64,000 bases of DNA, from positions 868,001-932,000 of the forward strand of contig NC_063073.1 of assembly GCF_022605165.1 (NCBI RefSeq), written 5' to 3'. The position numbers and the translations under genes were made by a program. Shown piece by piece: positions 23,501-33,971 of the stretch. The stretch's first letter is position 1, and every line of letters starts with the position of its first letter. The DNA is from Purpureocillium takamizusanense (taxonomy: Eukaryota > Ascomycota > Sordariomycetes > Hypocreales > Ophiocordycipitaceae). The notes under the pieces are model-generated. The model did not search any database and had not been told where the DNA came from. It saw only the letters and a list, made by a program, of their open reading frames with translations.

Positions 23501-24928
23501 GCGAGATTTGTTAGATCTTGACATGCTGACGAGAAGCAGAAGATGCTGTACTGTAGGGTTGTCGGTTGCCATGGCATCACTGAGCCTGCTCAATTCCAGG
23601 TACTTTGGTTCCAGTCCCGTTGGAACAAAGCTGAAATCGAGCGTTTCCAAAGACTCCGTGGAGTAATCCTCGATTTGCGGGTCGGTTTCCTTGAGGGCTG
23701 TAGCGAGACGGTCTCGAATATCTGCCTCTCCCAGGGATTCGTTGTGCCCACCGCGATGGACCCTCCAGGACTGTAGCTTGCCCTTGCTCGTGAGAGCAAC
23801 GATGTTGCGCTCGCCGACGCGGGCAGAGCGATCGGCTCGAACGGCCGCGATGTCGCCTCGGAGAGAGAGATGCGAAAAGGCATGGCGGATGCTCCCCAGG
23901 AAGCCGCTGCTAGAAGGCGTTAGACCAGCTCGGAGAAACTGGACCGAAATCGCGGGTCGTCCGTGGCTGTCCCGGACCGTCATGTACGCCAATCTCCCCG
24001 AGTTGAACGTGAGAATGAAGCCTGCCGACTCCGCATTTGTAATTCCGACTACCTTCTCGCCAGACGACATGCCTGAGATTAGATACTCGACTCCGGATCG
24101 ATCTTTCTTGATGAAAGCGAAAGTCGCGGCGCTCGATATGGACTCCCAGAAAACCACCTTTCCGCTGCCGGACATGACAATAACAAGTCCAGGCTCCGTC
24201 GACGACGCGGAGGGGGATACAAGACATCCCACTGGCAACGGGTCGGAGGGCTTCGAGGCGGATGGCAAGGTGAAGGTAAAAGTCTCGGGAGACTGCGACG
24301 TCGAGTTGTAGGGCCAGACCATGGCATGTGCTGGGGTCAGTGCCAGGGCGTATCCGGAGGATGAGAAAATCTGGGCGCTTATGTTTCCTGCCAGCACGAC
24401 GCGTTAGCCTGTAGGTGACTATGGCTTCGGTGAGAGAACGTACCCGACGAGTCCTGGCGGATCCTGTCTGGCAATGCAGGCAATTTTGAAACGGTGAAGG
24501 CATTGTTGCTCGTCTTGAAAGCGCTCTGTCAGTAACCACTACGCCGCCATTGCGCCATTAGACGGGGGTATACGCACAAGAACAAGGCTGCCATCGCCCT
24601 TGTTGGCGGCTCGATCGCCGTGCTTCGACTTCTTGGTCCTCACGGTGGATTCCCGCCGCATCACGGGGTGGAAAATCTCCGTCGACGTGTCGCGCGCCTT
24701 CGCTTCGACGGTCGCAGGTCGGACCTCAGGCTTGGATTCGGGCTTAGTCTCGACCGGTTCGGCCTGGGCCTCGGGCTGCGCAAATGTCTGCTCGGTGAGC
24801 GGGAGGCGCTGACGCTTTGCCTTGGGTGGCGGAACCAGGCTCTCGGAGCTCTTGGGTCGCTGGCGACGGCGCGATCGAGTCGCTGTAGCCGGGCCACCCT
24901 CGGCGGCGGCGGCGGCGGGAGAAAACAT
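20584..24928 (-). CDS. NUP133: Nuclear pore complex subunit Nup133
   Basis: Four exons: 24928-24578, 24525-24444, 24387-20986 and 20933-20584, with introns of 52, 56 and 52 nt. All phases agree, giving 1394 residues. The N-terminal ~115 residues are disordered and basic, with a nuclear-localisation-like KAKRQRLP. Then comes a seven-bladed beta-propeller region beginning near GNISAQIFSSSGYALAL and, from about residue 600, a long alpha-helical stack ending in an acidic tail. Nup133 is a structural member of the Y-complex (Nup84/Nup107-160) of the nuclear pore scaffold. The length is normal for filamentous fungi. Terminal exon placement rests on conserved residues either side of each junction. 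The gene is divergent from the AFG1-type gene and convergent with eIF2-beta. Confidence 0.92.
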
Positions 24929-26017
24929 GTTGAGGGGCGCGACGGGAGTCGGTGGCCTTCGGATCGGGCGCTGACGTGACGAGGGCGATGACGCCGCGGT
25001 GAACGGTGATGGGCTGCCGTCGAGGGATCAGTGCCGCATCGCGGGATGGCCAGCGGTAGAGACTGCTGCGCCGGGGAAAGGATGCAGGATGGGCGATGAT
25101 GGAAGCCGGCTGCTGGTGTCGAAATGCCGTGCTGCGATGAAGGGTGAAGGCGATGGATGGGTAAAGGTGGACAGCGAGCGTGAAGGAGCACCTCAACACG
25201 CACGCAGCTATTGGGCCGTGGTGCGAAAAACAAATCCAATCCAACGGCAGAACGAGCGGCCAGCTGCCAAGCTCTGGGTGACCGCCTTGGGTGTGTTTGG
25301 CTCCATCCATGTATTTGTGGCGTTCACCCGCTGAGTGACCGCTGAGGGGCCACCTGGGCACGCGCTGGCTGTAGCTTGTACGGGCGCTGAGCTGCGGCTC
25401 CCCGCCCACTGGAACCTTAGTACTAAGTACCCGACCTGACCTAGCCCGAGCCAGGTGGAGGTGCTTACTGTGGTGGGACCTGTCGGCGTCAGGCCACTGG
25501 CAATAAGCGGATACCTAGCCGTTGCGCACTGTTTGGTGCAGACTGAGGTCACTGCCCGTCGTCCGCCTCTCTGCCGCGACCACGCCAGCGACTCCATGAC
25601 CACATCGTCGGCATCCCAGCCAGCCCGAGCGGTTCCTCTATCATTACATGCTGGAGGCATAGCGACTTTGGACCAAGGAAGCCGGTGTGCATGTCTGGGA
25701 CACTTGTCTTTCTACGGTTCGACTCCCAACGCGCATGTCGCTGCTGCTCCGCCGGCGTCAAACAGCATCTCCAAAGTCGACGCCGCCACCACCACCATCT
25801 ATAATCGTGACCGAGACACCCTTGGCTCATCACATTTTCATCGGCGGCGCCTCAGCAGTCGCTCTATGCAGTGCGCACATTAGCTCTAGGAATCCCTAGA
25901 CCAAACACACGTCTCACATTCGCCGTATTGCTATCCAAAACCCGCTTGGAAGCCGAAACGCGGCCGTTCCTGAGAGACATCAAACCTCGGCCATGATAAT
26001 ACCAGAGCAGACACAGC
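24929..26017. promoter_or_regulatory. Divergent promoter region NUP133 / AFG1-type ATPase
   Basis: About 1.09 kb between start codons. It contains a perfect 12-bp palindrome CTTAGTACTAAG at 25416-25427. Overlapping open frames of up to 221 codons have no recognisable content. Confidence 0.5.
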
Positions 26018-27952
26018 ATGAGGCGCTTCTCGACCGCTGTCACCATCACAGACCCGCTGGTTAAGTACCAGACATTGGTCAAGTCCGGCATATACTCGCC
26101 AGATCCAGCACAGCACCGTCTAGCCAGACATCTGCGAGACATTTACCTCCGAATCAAGGACTACTCGCCGCAGGTCGAGTACAAGCAGAGGCTTAGCGAG
26201 GTCGCTCGCCTGACCGAGACGAAGATCCCGGAGGACGACGATGCGCATGGCATCCTGGCGCTGAGAAACCATGCCATCTGGCGCAATCCGCTCTTCAAGC
26301 ACTTGCTGCCGGCCAGCGAGTCACGCGATGGCTTGGCCCTGACCAGGGTCCTGAACAGCCATGAGATGGCCATGGAGATTGACTCTCCCAAGGGCCTCTT
26401 CTTATCAGGCGAAGTTGGAACCGGAAAGTCCATGCTTCTTGACCTCTTGGCGGATGGCCTGCCAACCCACCGCAAAAGGCGGTGGCACTTTAACACATTC
26501 ATGCTCTACACGGTCTCACAGCTAGAGAAACACAGGGAATCTCACACGAGCGCTTTTGCCGCCAAATCGGAGTACTCCATCGCCTGGATGGCAAAGAAGC
26601 TTGTTGATGAATCGCCCATCCTCTTCTTGGACGAGTTCCAGCTACCGGACCGGGCGGCGAGCAAAATACTCAGCCATCTCTTCATCGCCTTCTTCCAACT
26701 CGGCGGGATATTGGTCGCTTCATCCAACCGCATGCCCGAGGAACTTCAAAAAGCCACCGGCGTCGACTACGCACCGGGTCCCACCCGGGGGTTCATGGGC
26801 AAGATCTTTGGCACTCGTGGTCGCGGCGAGCTCTACGGGCCGAGCAGCGACTTTGCAAATTTCCTCGAGGTTCTCAAGGCACGGTGTGATTTTTGGCAGA
26901 TGGAGGGAGCGCAGGATTGGAGGAGAAAGGAGGAGCTGGACAGTCCCGGGGCCGCGACGAGTGACCAGGCTGCGGTGCTCGCCGTTGCCACAGATCCCAA
27001 TAGCACTGCGAATGCTGCTAGCACAGCAGCAGACGGAGGCGAGGCACGGAAACGCCCATACTACTACTACCTCCTGGGTAGGGAAGATGCTCCTTGGCAG
27101 CAAAGTATCCGAAACGTGCTCTCTTGGACGGGAGCCGAGGCTATCCCTTGGGGGCCTTCAACCCGCGTCGTCTACGGGCGCAAGGTCGTTACTCCGCTGC
27201 ACCATCAGGGCCATGTCTTTTGGGAGTTCGACAGGCTTGTTGAGTCCTTTGGGCCCGCGGACTATATTTCCATGGCCTCGTCGTATCACACTTTCATCAT
27301 CGACAAGGTGCCGGTTCTGACAGTCTTGCAAAAGAATGAGGCGAGGCGCTTCATCACCTTGCTCGACGCGCTCTATGAGGCTCGCTGCAAGCTCGTCATC
27401 AGAGCGGCGAGCCCGCCGGATGATCTGTTCTTCCCCGAAACGCCGCGTCGTGCTGCCAAGGAGTCAAGCAAAGAAGTCGGAGCCGAGGAAACCGCCGGCG
27501 ACGCCACCTACTCGGAGACGGCGGCCGAGGTCTATCAGGACCAAGTGTCCCCGTTCCGCCCCAACGTATCGTACTACGACACGCCTTCGGCGACGGCCAA
27601 GTACGACCCGGACCAAGACTCCGACTTTGGCCTGCAGAAGCAGCAGGTCGTCGACTTTGGCAGGACGGGCGCCTTCACGGGCGAGGACGAACGCTTTGCG
27701 TATAAGCGCGCCACGTCTCGGCTGTGGGAGCTGTGCAGCGCCCGGTGGCACTCGAGGACCGGTGACTGGTGGCAACCGCTGCCCGCCGCGGCGCGGCACT
27801 GGGAGGGCGGCGCCGTGTCCAAACCCCTGGGGGAGCACGTCGCAGCGAGTAGCGGGCACACAGGCGAGGGCATGGGCGAAAGCGTGGAGGTTGACGAGCT
27901 GGCAGGTCTGGCCAAGTGGAGGGTTGAGCATTTCCGGAAACAAAGCGGGTGA
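26018..27952 (+). CDS. AFG1: Mitochondrial AFG1/LACE1-type AAA ATPase
   Basis: A single exon of 644 residues. Walker A is GEVGTGKS (131-138) and Walker B is ILFLDEF (201-207). The LACE1 signature DEFQLPDRAASKIL, sensor-1-like VASSNRMPEEL and the C-terminal domain are present. The family is mitochondrial, bound to the inner membrane, and assists turnover or biogenesis of respiratory-chain subunits and other matrix-facing proteins. The N terminus is short and basic-hydroxylated (MRRFSTAVT), usable as a targeting signal. Many relatives have a longer presequence, so an unseen upstream exon is possible. A fungal insertion of about 50 Ala/Ser/Asp-rich residues sits near residues 305-345, and the C terminus is extended. 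The gene is convergent with TRAPPC2L at a spacing of 219 bp. Confidence 0.93.
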   Translation: MRRFSTAVTITDPLVKYQTLVKSGIYSPDPAQHRLARHLRDIYLRIKDYSPQVEYKQRLSEVARLTETKIPEDDDAHGILALRNHAIWRNPLFKHLLPASESRDGLALTRVLNSHEMAMEIDSPKGLFLSGEVGTGKSMLLDLLADGLPTHRKRRWHFNTFMLYTVSQLEKHRESHTSAFAAKSEYSIAWMAKKLVDESPILFLDEFQLPDRAASKILSHLFIAFFQLGGILVASSNRMPEELQKATGVDYAPGPTRGFMGKIFGTRGRGELYGPSSDFANFLEVLKARCDFWQMEGAQDWRRKEELDSPGAATSDQAAVLAVATDPNSTANAASTAADGGEARKRPYYYYLLGREDAPWQQSIRNVLSWTGAEAIPWGPSTRVVYGRKVVTPLHHQGHVFWEFDRLVESFGPADYISMASSYHTFIIDKVPVLTVLQKNEARRFITLLDALYEARCKLVIRAASPPDDLFFPETPRRAAKESSKEVGAEETAGDATYSETAAEVYQDQVSPFRPNVSYYDTPSATAKYDPDQDSDFGLQKQQVVDFGRTGAFTGEDERFAYKRATSRLWELCSARWHSRTGDWWQPLPAAARHWEGGAVSKPLGEHVAASSGHTGEGMGESVEVDELAGLAKWRVEHFRKQSG

Positions 27953-28171
27953 ACATAGAGCACATTTGGATGAGCATCACAGCGCCGAGCGCGAGCTCGG
28001 AAGTCCGTCAGTCAGTCATATTAGAGACAGAGACGCAACATCAGGATATACAACGTGGGGGAAATAGTCTTTGTGTGAATGCCATTGCCACCTCTGAGGC
28101 CGAACCGGAACGCCATGCAATGAACCTCTCAATGGTGCCCATCTATGGGTGGATGGGGATGTCTCTTCACT

Positions 28172-28915
28172 TCACAGATTTGTCACGCCGGGTGTCCAGC
28201 TCTCCCCTATCCTCTTCATGTCCTCGGCGAACTTCTTGCTCGTGATCCTCCTCCCGCCGCGTCCCCCCAGCGGCGCATGCTCATCCGGCTCGAAGAACGG
28301 GTTCTGCAGCAGCCTCACATACGCCGTCTGCATGGCCCTAAACACGGGCTTGAGCTCCGCGTCCCTAAGCCCCGCGGTCAAGGAGCGCCCGGCACCGACG
28401 CCGCCCCCGAACGTGGGCGGCGACAAAGCCGACGATGACGACGATAGCGAACCAGCCGCCACGGTAGCAGCACCCGGGGCGCCGCCGCTCCCGGAGTGTG
28501 TGACGGCGGCATCGACGCGACGGCCGCGCATGTCCACGACGCAGACCATGCGGACGCCCGTGTTGGTCTCGAAGCCGTAGGCGGCGAGGCGGTCGTCGAC
28601 GGCGTGCAGCAGGCCGACGTCGCCGGACAGGCCCACGCCCGCGGCGGCGTTTTGCTTGGCGCGCAGGTCGAAGACGTCGACGGTGGAGGAGAGCAGGAGG
28701 GAGAACTGCAGGGGCGTGCGGATCGGGGCGAAGGCGTTGGTCGAGGGGTCGTGCGACGGGAAGATGGACATATGCAGCGGATTGTTCTGCGACGCGGGAC
28801 AGACGAATGCTTTTAGCTTTTCGCGATGCGCCTCGAAGGGAAGAAGGGAAGCGGGTAGGCTTACGTTGCGCCCGATGACGCCGAGGCAGGCGATTGACGG
28901 CATGGCGGTCGTCAT
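28172..28915 (-). CDS. TCA17: TRAPP complex subunit 2-like (Tca17 family)
   Basis: Two exons, 28915-28865 and 28786-28172, with a 78-nt intron (GTAAGC donor, TCGCAG acceptor). The result is 221 residues. The intron is in frame and stop-free, so an unspliced reading gives 247 codons, but splicing joins CLGVIGRN to NNPLHMSIFP and so restores the sedlin/longin start seen across the family. The body continues with a long TRAPP longin fold (LHAVDDRLAAYGFETNTG, VCVVDMRG) and a helix RAMQTAYVRLLQNPFFEPD. A Ser/Ala/Gly-rich insertion of about 45 residues precedes that helix. Tca17/TRAPPC2L is a TRAPP II-associated Golgi trafficking factor. A Met at 28903 is an alternative start. The next gene, MCT1, lies downstream of the promoter on the same strand. 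Confidence 0.88.
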   Translation of the reverse strand: MTTAMPSIACLGVIGRNVSLPASLLPFEAHREKLKAFVCPASQNNPLHMSIFPSHDPSTNAFAPIRTPLQFSLLLSSTVDVFDLRAKQNAAAGVGLSGDVGLLHAVDDRLAAYGFETNTGVRMVCVVDMRGRRVDAAVTHSGSGGAPGAATVAAGSLSSSSSALSPPTFGGGVGAGRSLTAGLRDAELKPVFRAMQTAYVRLLQNPFFEPDEHAPLGGRGGRRITSKKFAEDMKRIGESWTPGVTNL

Positions 28916-29540
28916 GGCTAGGCTGGACGCCGCGATGGTGATGGGCGCGATGATGGAGAAGGTCGATCGAGGTGGAGTGAGGTGCAGCTCGGGGGTTTAT
29001 ATCAGGGAGCTCAGCTGTGGTGGTGGGGGTGTGCATTGTTAACTGTAGCCTAGGGGTCCTGCTCCAGAGCCATCCAGCATCACCCTCGATACGCAGCGCT
29101 GAGCGTAGGGACACGGCGAACGAGAAGACTTCACGCACAAGTAGATAGCAAATTATTTGAAGCGAGCGTGGATTTCCCCGGCAATTCAGTTGATATAAGC
29201 GGTTTTCATTCCAACTTGGACCGCAAGTCATCGCCATGCGCCCAGCAACACTGGAAGTGCGTAGCTGGCAATCCGTGTAAGTGTCCAAGTGAGGCCAAGC
29301 AGCCCGTAGTCGTTGCACTCCCTCCACCGCATCTAGATGGCCTGACCGAGCAAAATGCAGCGCCCGCTGCTATAATATGTAATATGTGCGTGGTCGACTT
29401 CTCAAACAAAGAGGTTATACATCCCGGGGGGGGGCAGATCCACGAAGCTAAAGACCCGTAGAGCGTGCTCACGTCGATCCATACCTGGGCGCCTGGCCGA
29501 CCGCTCCCGCGCATCAGCCCTATTACAGAGAGCACGGCAT
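28916..29540. other. Intergenic between MCT1 3' end and TRAPPC2L promoter
   Basis: 625 bp holding the TRAPPC2L promoter and the MCT1 3' region. No gene is recognised. Confidence 0.6.
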
Positions 29541-30884
29541 CTAGTACTCCTCCTCGTCGACGATACCGGCCGTCTCCTCGAGGCCCCGCAGCACCTCCTC
29601 GACCTCGGAGGGGTCCGTGATGGCCCAGACACCGCCGCCCTTGACCAGGTCCCTCCCCCTGACGCCCACCTCTTTCCCCACAAGGTTGCGGCCGACCTTT
29701 CCGGGGCCGATGCCAACCCAGCGGCGCACCTTGGCGCGCTGGTCCAGGTAGCGGATGCTGTCCCACCAGCGCACCGTCTCGAGGCAGCCGCGGGCCAGCA
29801 GGTCCTTGAGCTGCTCCTTGCTCTGGAAGGGCCGGGCCGTGACGTTGCTGACGCAGGGGATGGCGGCGGGGAAGGTCACCATGTCCTCGCCCTCGCGGCC
29901 GGCGACGCGGCTTGTGCCATCCAGCAACGTGCGCATGACGGCCACGGCGGGCTTCATGATGGGGCTGTGAAAGGGACTGTCGCTATGAAGGCGCACGGCC
30001 CGGGGGTCGTGGCCGAGGAACTGGCGCACGTGGGCGATGAGCGTCTTGATGCGCTCCAGGTTGCCGCTCAGGACGATCTGGTTCTTGCTGTTGATGTTGG
30101 CGATGAGGACCTGCTCGATCGGGGGCACGTCCTCGCTGCTCTCGGCCTTGCCGCCCTCGCTCGAGTGGCCGACGAAGGCGCGGATAGCGTCAATTAGCCC
30201 CGGCAGGTACTCAGGCTCGGTGATGACGGCCACCATGCCGTACTCGCCGCCGTAGTCCTGCACGGCGCGGCGAGTCGCCTCGGACATGGCCTCGGCGCGC
30301 CGCTGCACCAGGTACAGACTATCTTCGAAGTGCATGTAGCCGCCCGCGACGAGCGCGGCAAACTCTCCGAGCGAGTGGCCGAGCGTGTAGTCGAAGTGGT
30401 CGGCGGTGCGGAAGCCGAACTCGCGCTCGAGGATGCGCAGGATGCATATGGACGTGGCCATGATGGCGGGCTGCGCATTGGTCGTCTGCGTCAGCGCCTT
30501 GGACGGCCCGTGCTGGATCACGTCGGACAGCTTGTACCCGACATGGTGGTCGATCTCGTCTATGATGTGGGACGTGGTGGAGGGGAAGGCCTCGAGCCAG
30601 GGCGTGAGCATGCCGACCTTTTGCGTGCCTTGGCCTTTCGGGGGGGCGAGAGCGTTAGCCATGAGACAGTTGCTTGGTTGAGCTCTGCTTTGCCCACCTG
30701 GGAAGAAGATGGCCGTCCGCGGCCGCGCCGGCCGCAACTTGGTGGAGATGCATCTGCGGTGGTGCTGCTGCTGCGACCGCTGCTGTTCGCCGACGGCGGC
30801 GGTAGTGACTCGGCCGCGGGGTGTTTCGCGTGTCGACGTCGCCGCGCCTTGGCGCCGCAGCGCAGATGCACCAAAGCGCTTCAT
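29541..30884 (-). CDS. MCT1: Mitochondrial malonyl-CoA:ACP transacylase
   Basis: Two exons, 30884-30698 and 30634-29541, with a 63-nt intron giving 426 residues. The acceptor is AAAG, preceded by a CTAAC branch site about 25 nt upstream. Splicing creates FFPGQGTQKVGMLTP, the family's oxyanion-loop region. The unspliced frame is also open and would insert 21 residues there. The active-site serine is Ser150 in GHSLGEF, with the catalytic His region in SPFHSPIM. The N-terminal ~50 residues are rich in Arg, Ser, Thr and Gln, as expected for a mitochondrial presequence. The enzyme loads malonyl groups onto mitochondrial ACP for type II fatty-acid synthesis, which feeds lipoate. The C terminus has a fungal extension ending in a run of Asp/Glu. 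Confidence 0.92.
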   Translation of the reverse strand: MKRFGASALRRQGAATSTRETPRGRVTTAAVGEQQRSQQQHHRRCISTKLRPARPRTAIFFPGGQSRAQPSNCLMANALAPPKGQGTQKVGMLTPWLEAFPSTTSHIIDEIDHHVGYKLSDVIQHGPSKALTQTTNAQPAIMATSICILRILEREFGFRTADHFDYTLGHSLGEFAALVAGGYMHFEDSLYLVQRRAEAMSEATRRAVQDYGGEYGMVAVITEPEYLPGLIDAIRAFVGHSSEGGKAESSEDVPPIEQVLIANINSKNQIVLSGNLERIKTLIAHVRQFLGHDPRAVRLHSDSPFHSPIMKPAVAVMRTLLDGTSRVAGREGEDMVTFPAAIPCVSNVTARPFQSKEQLKDLLARGCLETVRWWDSIRYLDQRAKVRRWVGIGPGKVGRNLVGKEVGVRGRDLVKGGGVWAITDPSEVEEVLRGLEETAGIVDEEEY

Positions 30885-31570
30885 GGCCGTGCCACGGCTG
30901 GGTTGCAGCTGGCGGGTTCAGTGCAGTGCGTGGCTCATGGCTGTTGACGAGAGGACAAGGGCCGAGGAGATTAGGAGAAGGAGGAGTGAGTGGTGCCCAG
31001 TGAGGCCGTGGTGGTGGTGGTGGTGGTGGTGGTGGTAGTGGTGGTCGAGCGTCCACTTAACTCACATCGTTGAAGCAGCCTGGAACCAGCTGCGCGTCCT
31101 CGCGGGTGCCCAGCGCGGCAATCAAAGGCACAAACAACAGCGAGTGACATGGAGGATTGGGGAGGGAACCTAGCTGCCACTGCCAACCAACACGTGGGGC
31201 CTTTCGGCCTTGACGGGTGGAGCTCCAGGCCCCTGAGCCGACCCGGACACTGCCCGTACCGCCCCGGCGGCTCTCGACCAAGTCACCGTCTCCTGCTGGG
31301 CCGAGGATCCGGTCCCCGGCTGTCAAGGTGGCCCACGGGCGGGTGTCCACCACCGTTTTGCTGTCGTTGCATCCTACCAGTCTGCTGCGGCTGACGCTCG
31401 TGCTTGAATCCTTGGCTAACAGTCCTGACGATACACGACTGAATGCTGGCTGTGTGCCGAAGCAGCTGCTCGCCTACTCACATTGCAGCAGACGACAGTC
31501 GTTTGATTAATTTGCTTGTTTCGTCATGCATCGTGCCCATGCGTGAGTTCATATAAGATGGGCTACGTGG
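30885..31570. promoter_or_regulatory. MCT1 promoter region with (GTG)n repeat
   Basis: 686 bp between the AP-3 mu stop and the MCT1 start, both on the minus strand. It contains a (GTG)n microsatellite at 31008-31036 and CACGTG at 31191-31196. No gene is recognised. Confidence 0.5.
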
Positions 31571-33313
31571 CTAGCAGCGAATCTCGACGCCGTCCTTGCT
31601 GACCGTCAGGTACTTGACGCCCTTGTACGGCTTTACCCCCTCTCCCAGGCCGCGGCTCTTTCTTGTGTCTATCGCGATGCTGTCCACCTTGAGCCCGCTC
31701 GCCAACCATCCCTTCACTGCGAAGCTGACCGAGGCTGAGCTTGGCATCAGAATCTTGTTCTGTGCCACCCGCTTCGAGTCCTGCTCGTCGCCTTCATCGT
31801 CCTTTCGCGGCTTCGCCTTGACCGACGGTGAGCTCTGATAAGGTCCGCTGTACGAGTACTCGTTGCCGAACCCGAAACCACTGGGGTCGAATTCTTGTTC
31901 CTCCTCGTCCACCAAGGGTCCCACCACCGTACATCGCAGCCCGAAATGTGACGTAGGGCCTGACAACTCCTTGGCCGGCACCTGCCATTCCAGTGCCCTT
32001 TCCCCGGGGTTGAAGCTGGCATCGCCCCTGCTAGGTCGGATGTCTGACAGGTTTCTCACATCGTCCGGTAGGGGGATCGTGATCTTGAGATCGTCCAGCA
32101 GTGGTGCCGCAGGCGTCCCTGGATGCGGCCCACCGAGTCTACCGGAGTTGCTGCCCCGCCCCAGCTGACCACCAGATGACGAACCCGGCGTGCCGAATAT
32201 CTTGTTGACCTGTAGCCGGACCTCAAACTCGGACCCACCAGGACCGAGGCCCGTCTTCATTTCCAGGTTTACCGGCAACTTGAGATTGTTCGCGCTCAGG
32301 CTGCCACTCTTGCCACTCGTAAACGGTAGCAGGTCCACTTCGTACCCAGCCAGAATGAAGCGGCCATCTGGCGGTATGAAACTCAGCTCTCCCGGCCGCT
32401 CCTTCCACCTGTTCAGCCGAACGCAGGGGTGGAAGACTGGCAGCTCCACGATGCCGGCCAGGTTGTGTCTCCCGGACGGGCCCGAGAGGCTCAGCGTAAT
32501 GTCCGGCACCCCGGAAACCTTGGCCGTAAAAGCGATCGTCCCGTTGGCAAAGGCAGCAAGGGGTCTGCCGGACGGCGCAAGCGTCACGGACAGCGTCTCG
32601 ACGACATCGGCGTACATTTCGTTCGACGTGTGCCGCACGTTTGCTCTTCTCCACGGTAGAGCTGGTGTGTTGGAAGCCATGAGTGATGGGGCGTTTGGGA
32701 TCGACGAGTTGCCGCTCAGAGGGGTTTTCCTGGCAGATGGTCAGTCGAGGCTCGCTCTTCCCACGTAGGGGCCTTGCACCACGCACCCAGGAAGGGTTAT
32801 GCTCCCCAGGAGCTTGCCCACCCAGCCCTCAATCTCCACGACCTCTCGCAGGGCATTTGGTTCTGTCGTGCTTATCGTCCCCGCGTCGCACATCTCCGTC
32901 AGCAATTGGGCTACGATGTCGTAATTGTTCTCGATCTTGACGGCCAGCAGCGGGGCGCCGAGGAAGTCTTCGAGGGCATCGACGATACGGTGGAGGAACT
33001 CGAGCACGAGCAGCGGCTCGATCTCGGTCGACGACGTCGCGAGGAAGAGGAGGTTCGCATGCGACAGGCTGAAGACGAGAGTCGGCGGGCTCGCGTTGGG
33101 GAGGTATATCAGGTTCGGTCTAGGGGTGGGATGCTCGAGGTAGAGGGGTAACAGGTGCGCCGCAGACAGCGGTCGTCCCGTGTAGGTGTGCGAGAGCAAT
33201 GCATTTCTGCGAGCGGGCGGGCGGGGGTCAGAGTCGAGCCATATTGGGTGCGCTGTGCGGGGAGCATACCTATTGTCATCGTAAACATGAACCGCCTCGA
33301 TAACCCCGTTCAT
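31571..33313 (-). CDS. APM3: AP-3 adaptor complex subunit mu
   Basis: Three exons: 33313-33270, 33206-32787 and 32729-31571, with introns of 63 and 57 nt. Phases agree and give 540 residues. The first exon encodes the longin-domain start MNGVIEAVHVYDDN. The second continues LSHTYTGRPLSA and the rest of the longin domain. The third opens with a linker, then ALPWRRANVRHTSNEMY and the mu-homology domain that binds tyrosine-based sorting signals. AP-3 sorts cargo from Golgi or endosomes to the vacuole. A 31-codon in-frame extension above the chosen ATG is not conserved in style. The 294-bp gap to the DMAC1-like gene forms a shared divergent promoter. Confidence 0.92.
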
Positions 33314-33607
33314 GGCTGCGACTGTCGCCTTTCCCAGGCGTTGCCGGACGGAGCGACGAGAAACGAAGCTCCAGCGCGAGACAGCCCACTCATCCACCCA
33401 AGCCACTAGGTACGTACAGAAGCAGCAATGACGGAACTAAGTCTTAGCGCTGCTGACTAACGCTATCCCTGCCACATCACCCAGCACACCTGGCGACCTA
33501 GGGGTCCAGGCACGAGCAGCAACACCAGAGTTTAGACGGGAGCTTTACGAGTTCATCATCCCACTCGGGGGGAAACTCTGCCACACCATCGCGGTCACCC
33601 TCTCAAT
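33314..33607. promoter_or_regulatory. Compact bidirectional promoter, APM3 / DMAC1-like
   Basis: 294 bp between opposite start codons, including TAGGTACGTACA near 33407. Both 5' leaders must fit here. Confidence 0.6.
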
Positions 33608-33971
33608 ATGGCCAGCGACAAGGTCCCGACGCTGCACTCCTTGGAAAAGCCAGAGGACCTCAAGCAGCTCATGCGCCAGGACCGCGGCGAGGACTGCTTG
33701 AGCTGCAAAATCGTCGGCAAGTTGTAACGCTCAGACACACGACATGGACAATGTCCATGAGCTGACTTTCTTATGCCCCCTCTGCGCAGGTAGCGGTGCA
33801 TTCTTCGGTTTGGCCGCGTACAGCTACATCTCTGGCATGTCGCAGCTCGAGAAACAGCGCGCCGTCATCCTGCAGAAAAACTCCATGTTCGGCATGCGGA
33901 GCCGCAGGCTGGGCATCGCGGGCATCTCGCTCGGCCTGGCGTATATGGGGATGTGGAGGGCGTTTCGGTGA
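33608..33971 (+). CDS. Small DUF4536/DMAC1-like membrane protein
   Basis: Two exons, 33608-33716 and 33790-33971, giving 96 residues. The best model uses a GC-AG intron of 73 nt: the donor is G|GCAAGT, a strong GC consensus, and the acceptor is GCGCAG. It yields DCLSCKIVGSGAFFGLAAYS, the family signature (two Cys followed by a Gly-rich membrane segment). A GT donor 3 nt downstream with a GTAG acceptor would give VGNGAFFG instead. A second hydrophobic segment (LGIAGISLGLAYMGMW) follows. Relatives include human DMAC1 (TMEM261), an assembly factor for the distal membrane arm of respiratory complex I. A mitochondrial role is inferred. Confidence 0.82.

Noticed and set aside
28365..29327. 320-codon minus-strand frame overlapping TRAPPC2L
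   Set aside because: Wrong frame relative to the conserved longin protein; Arg/Pro/Ala-rich shadow sequence.
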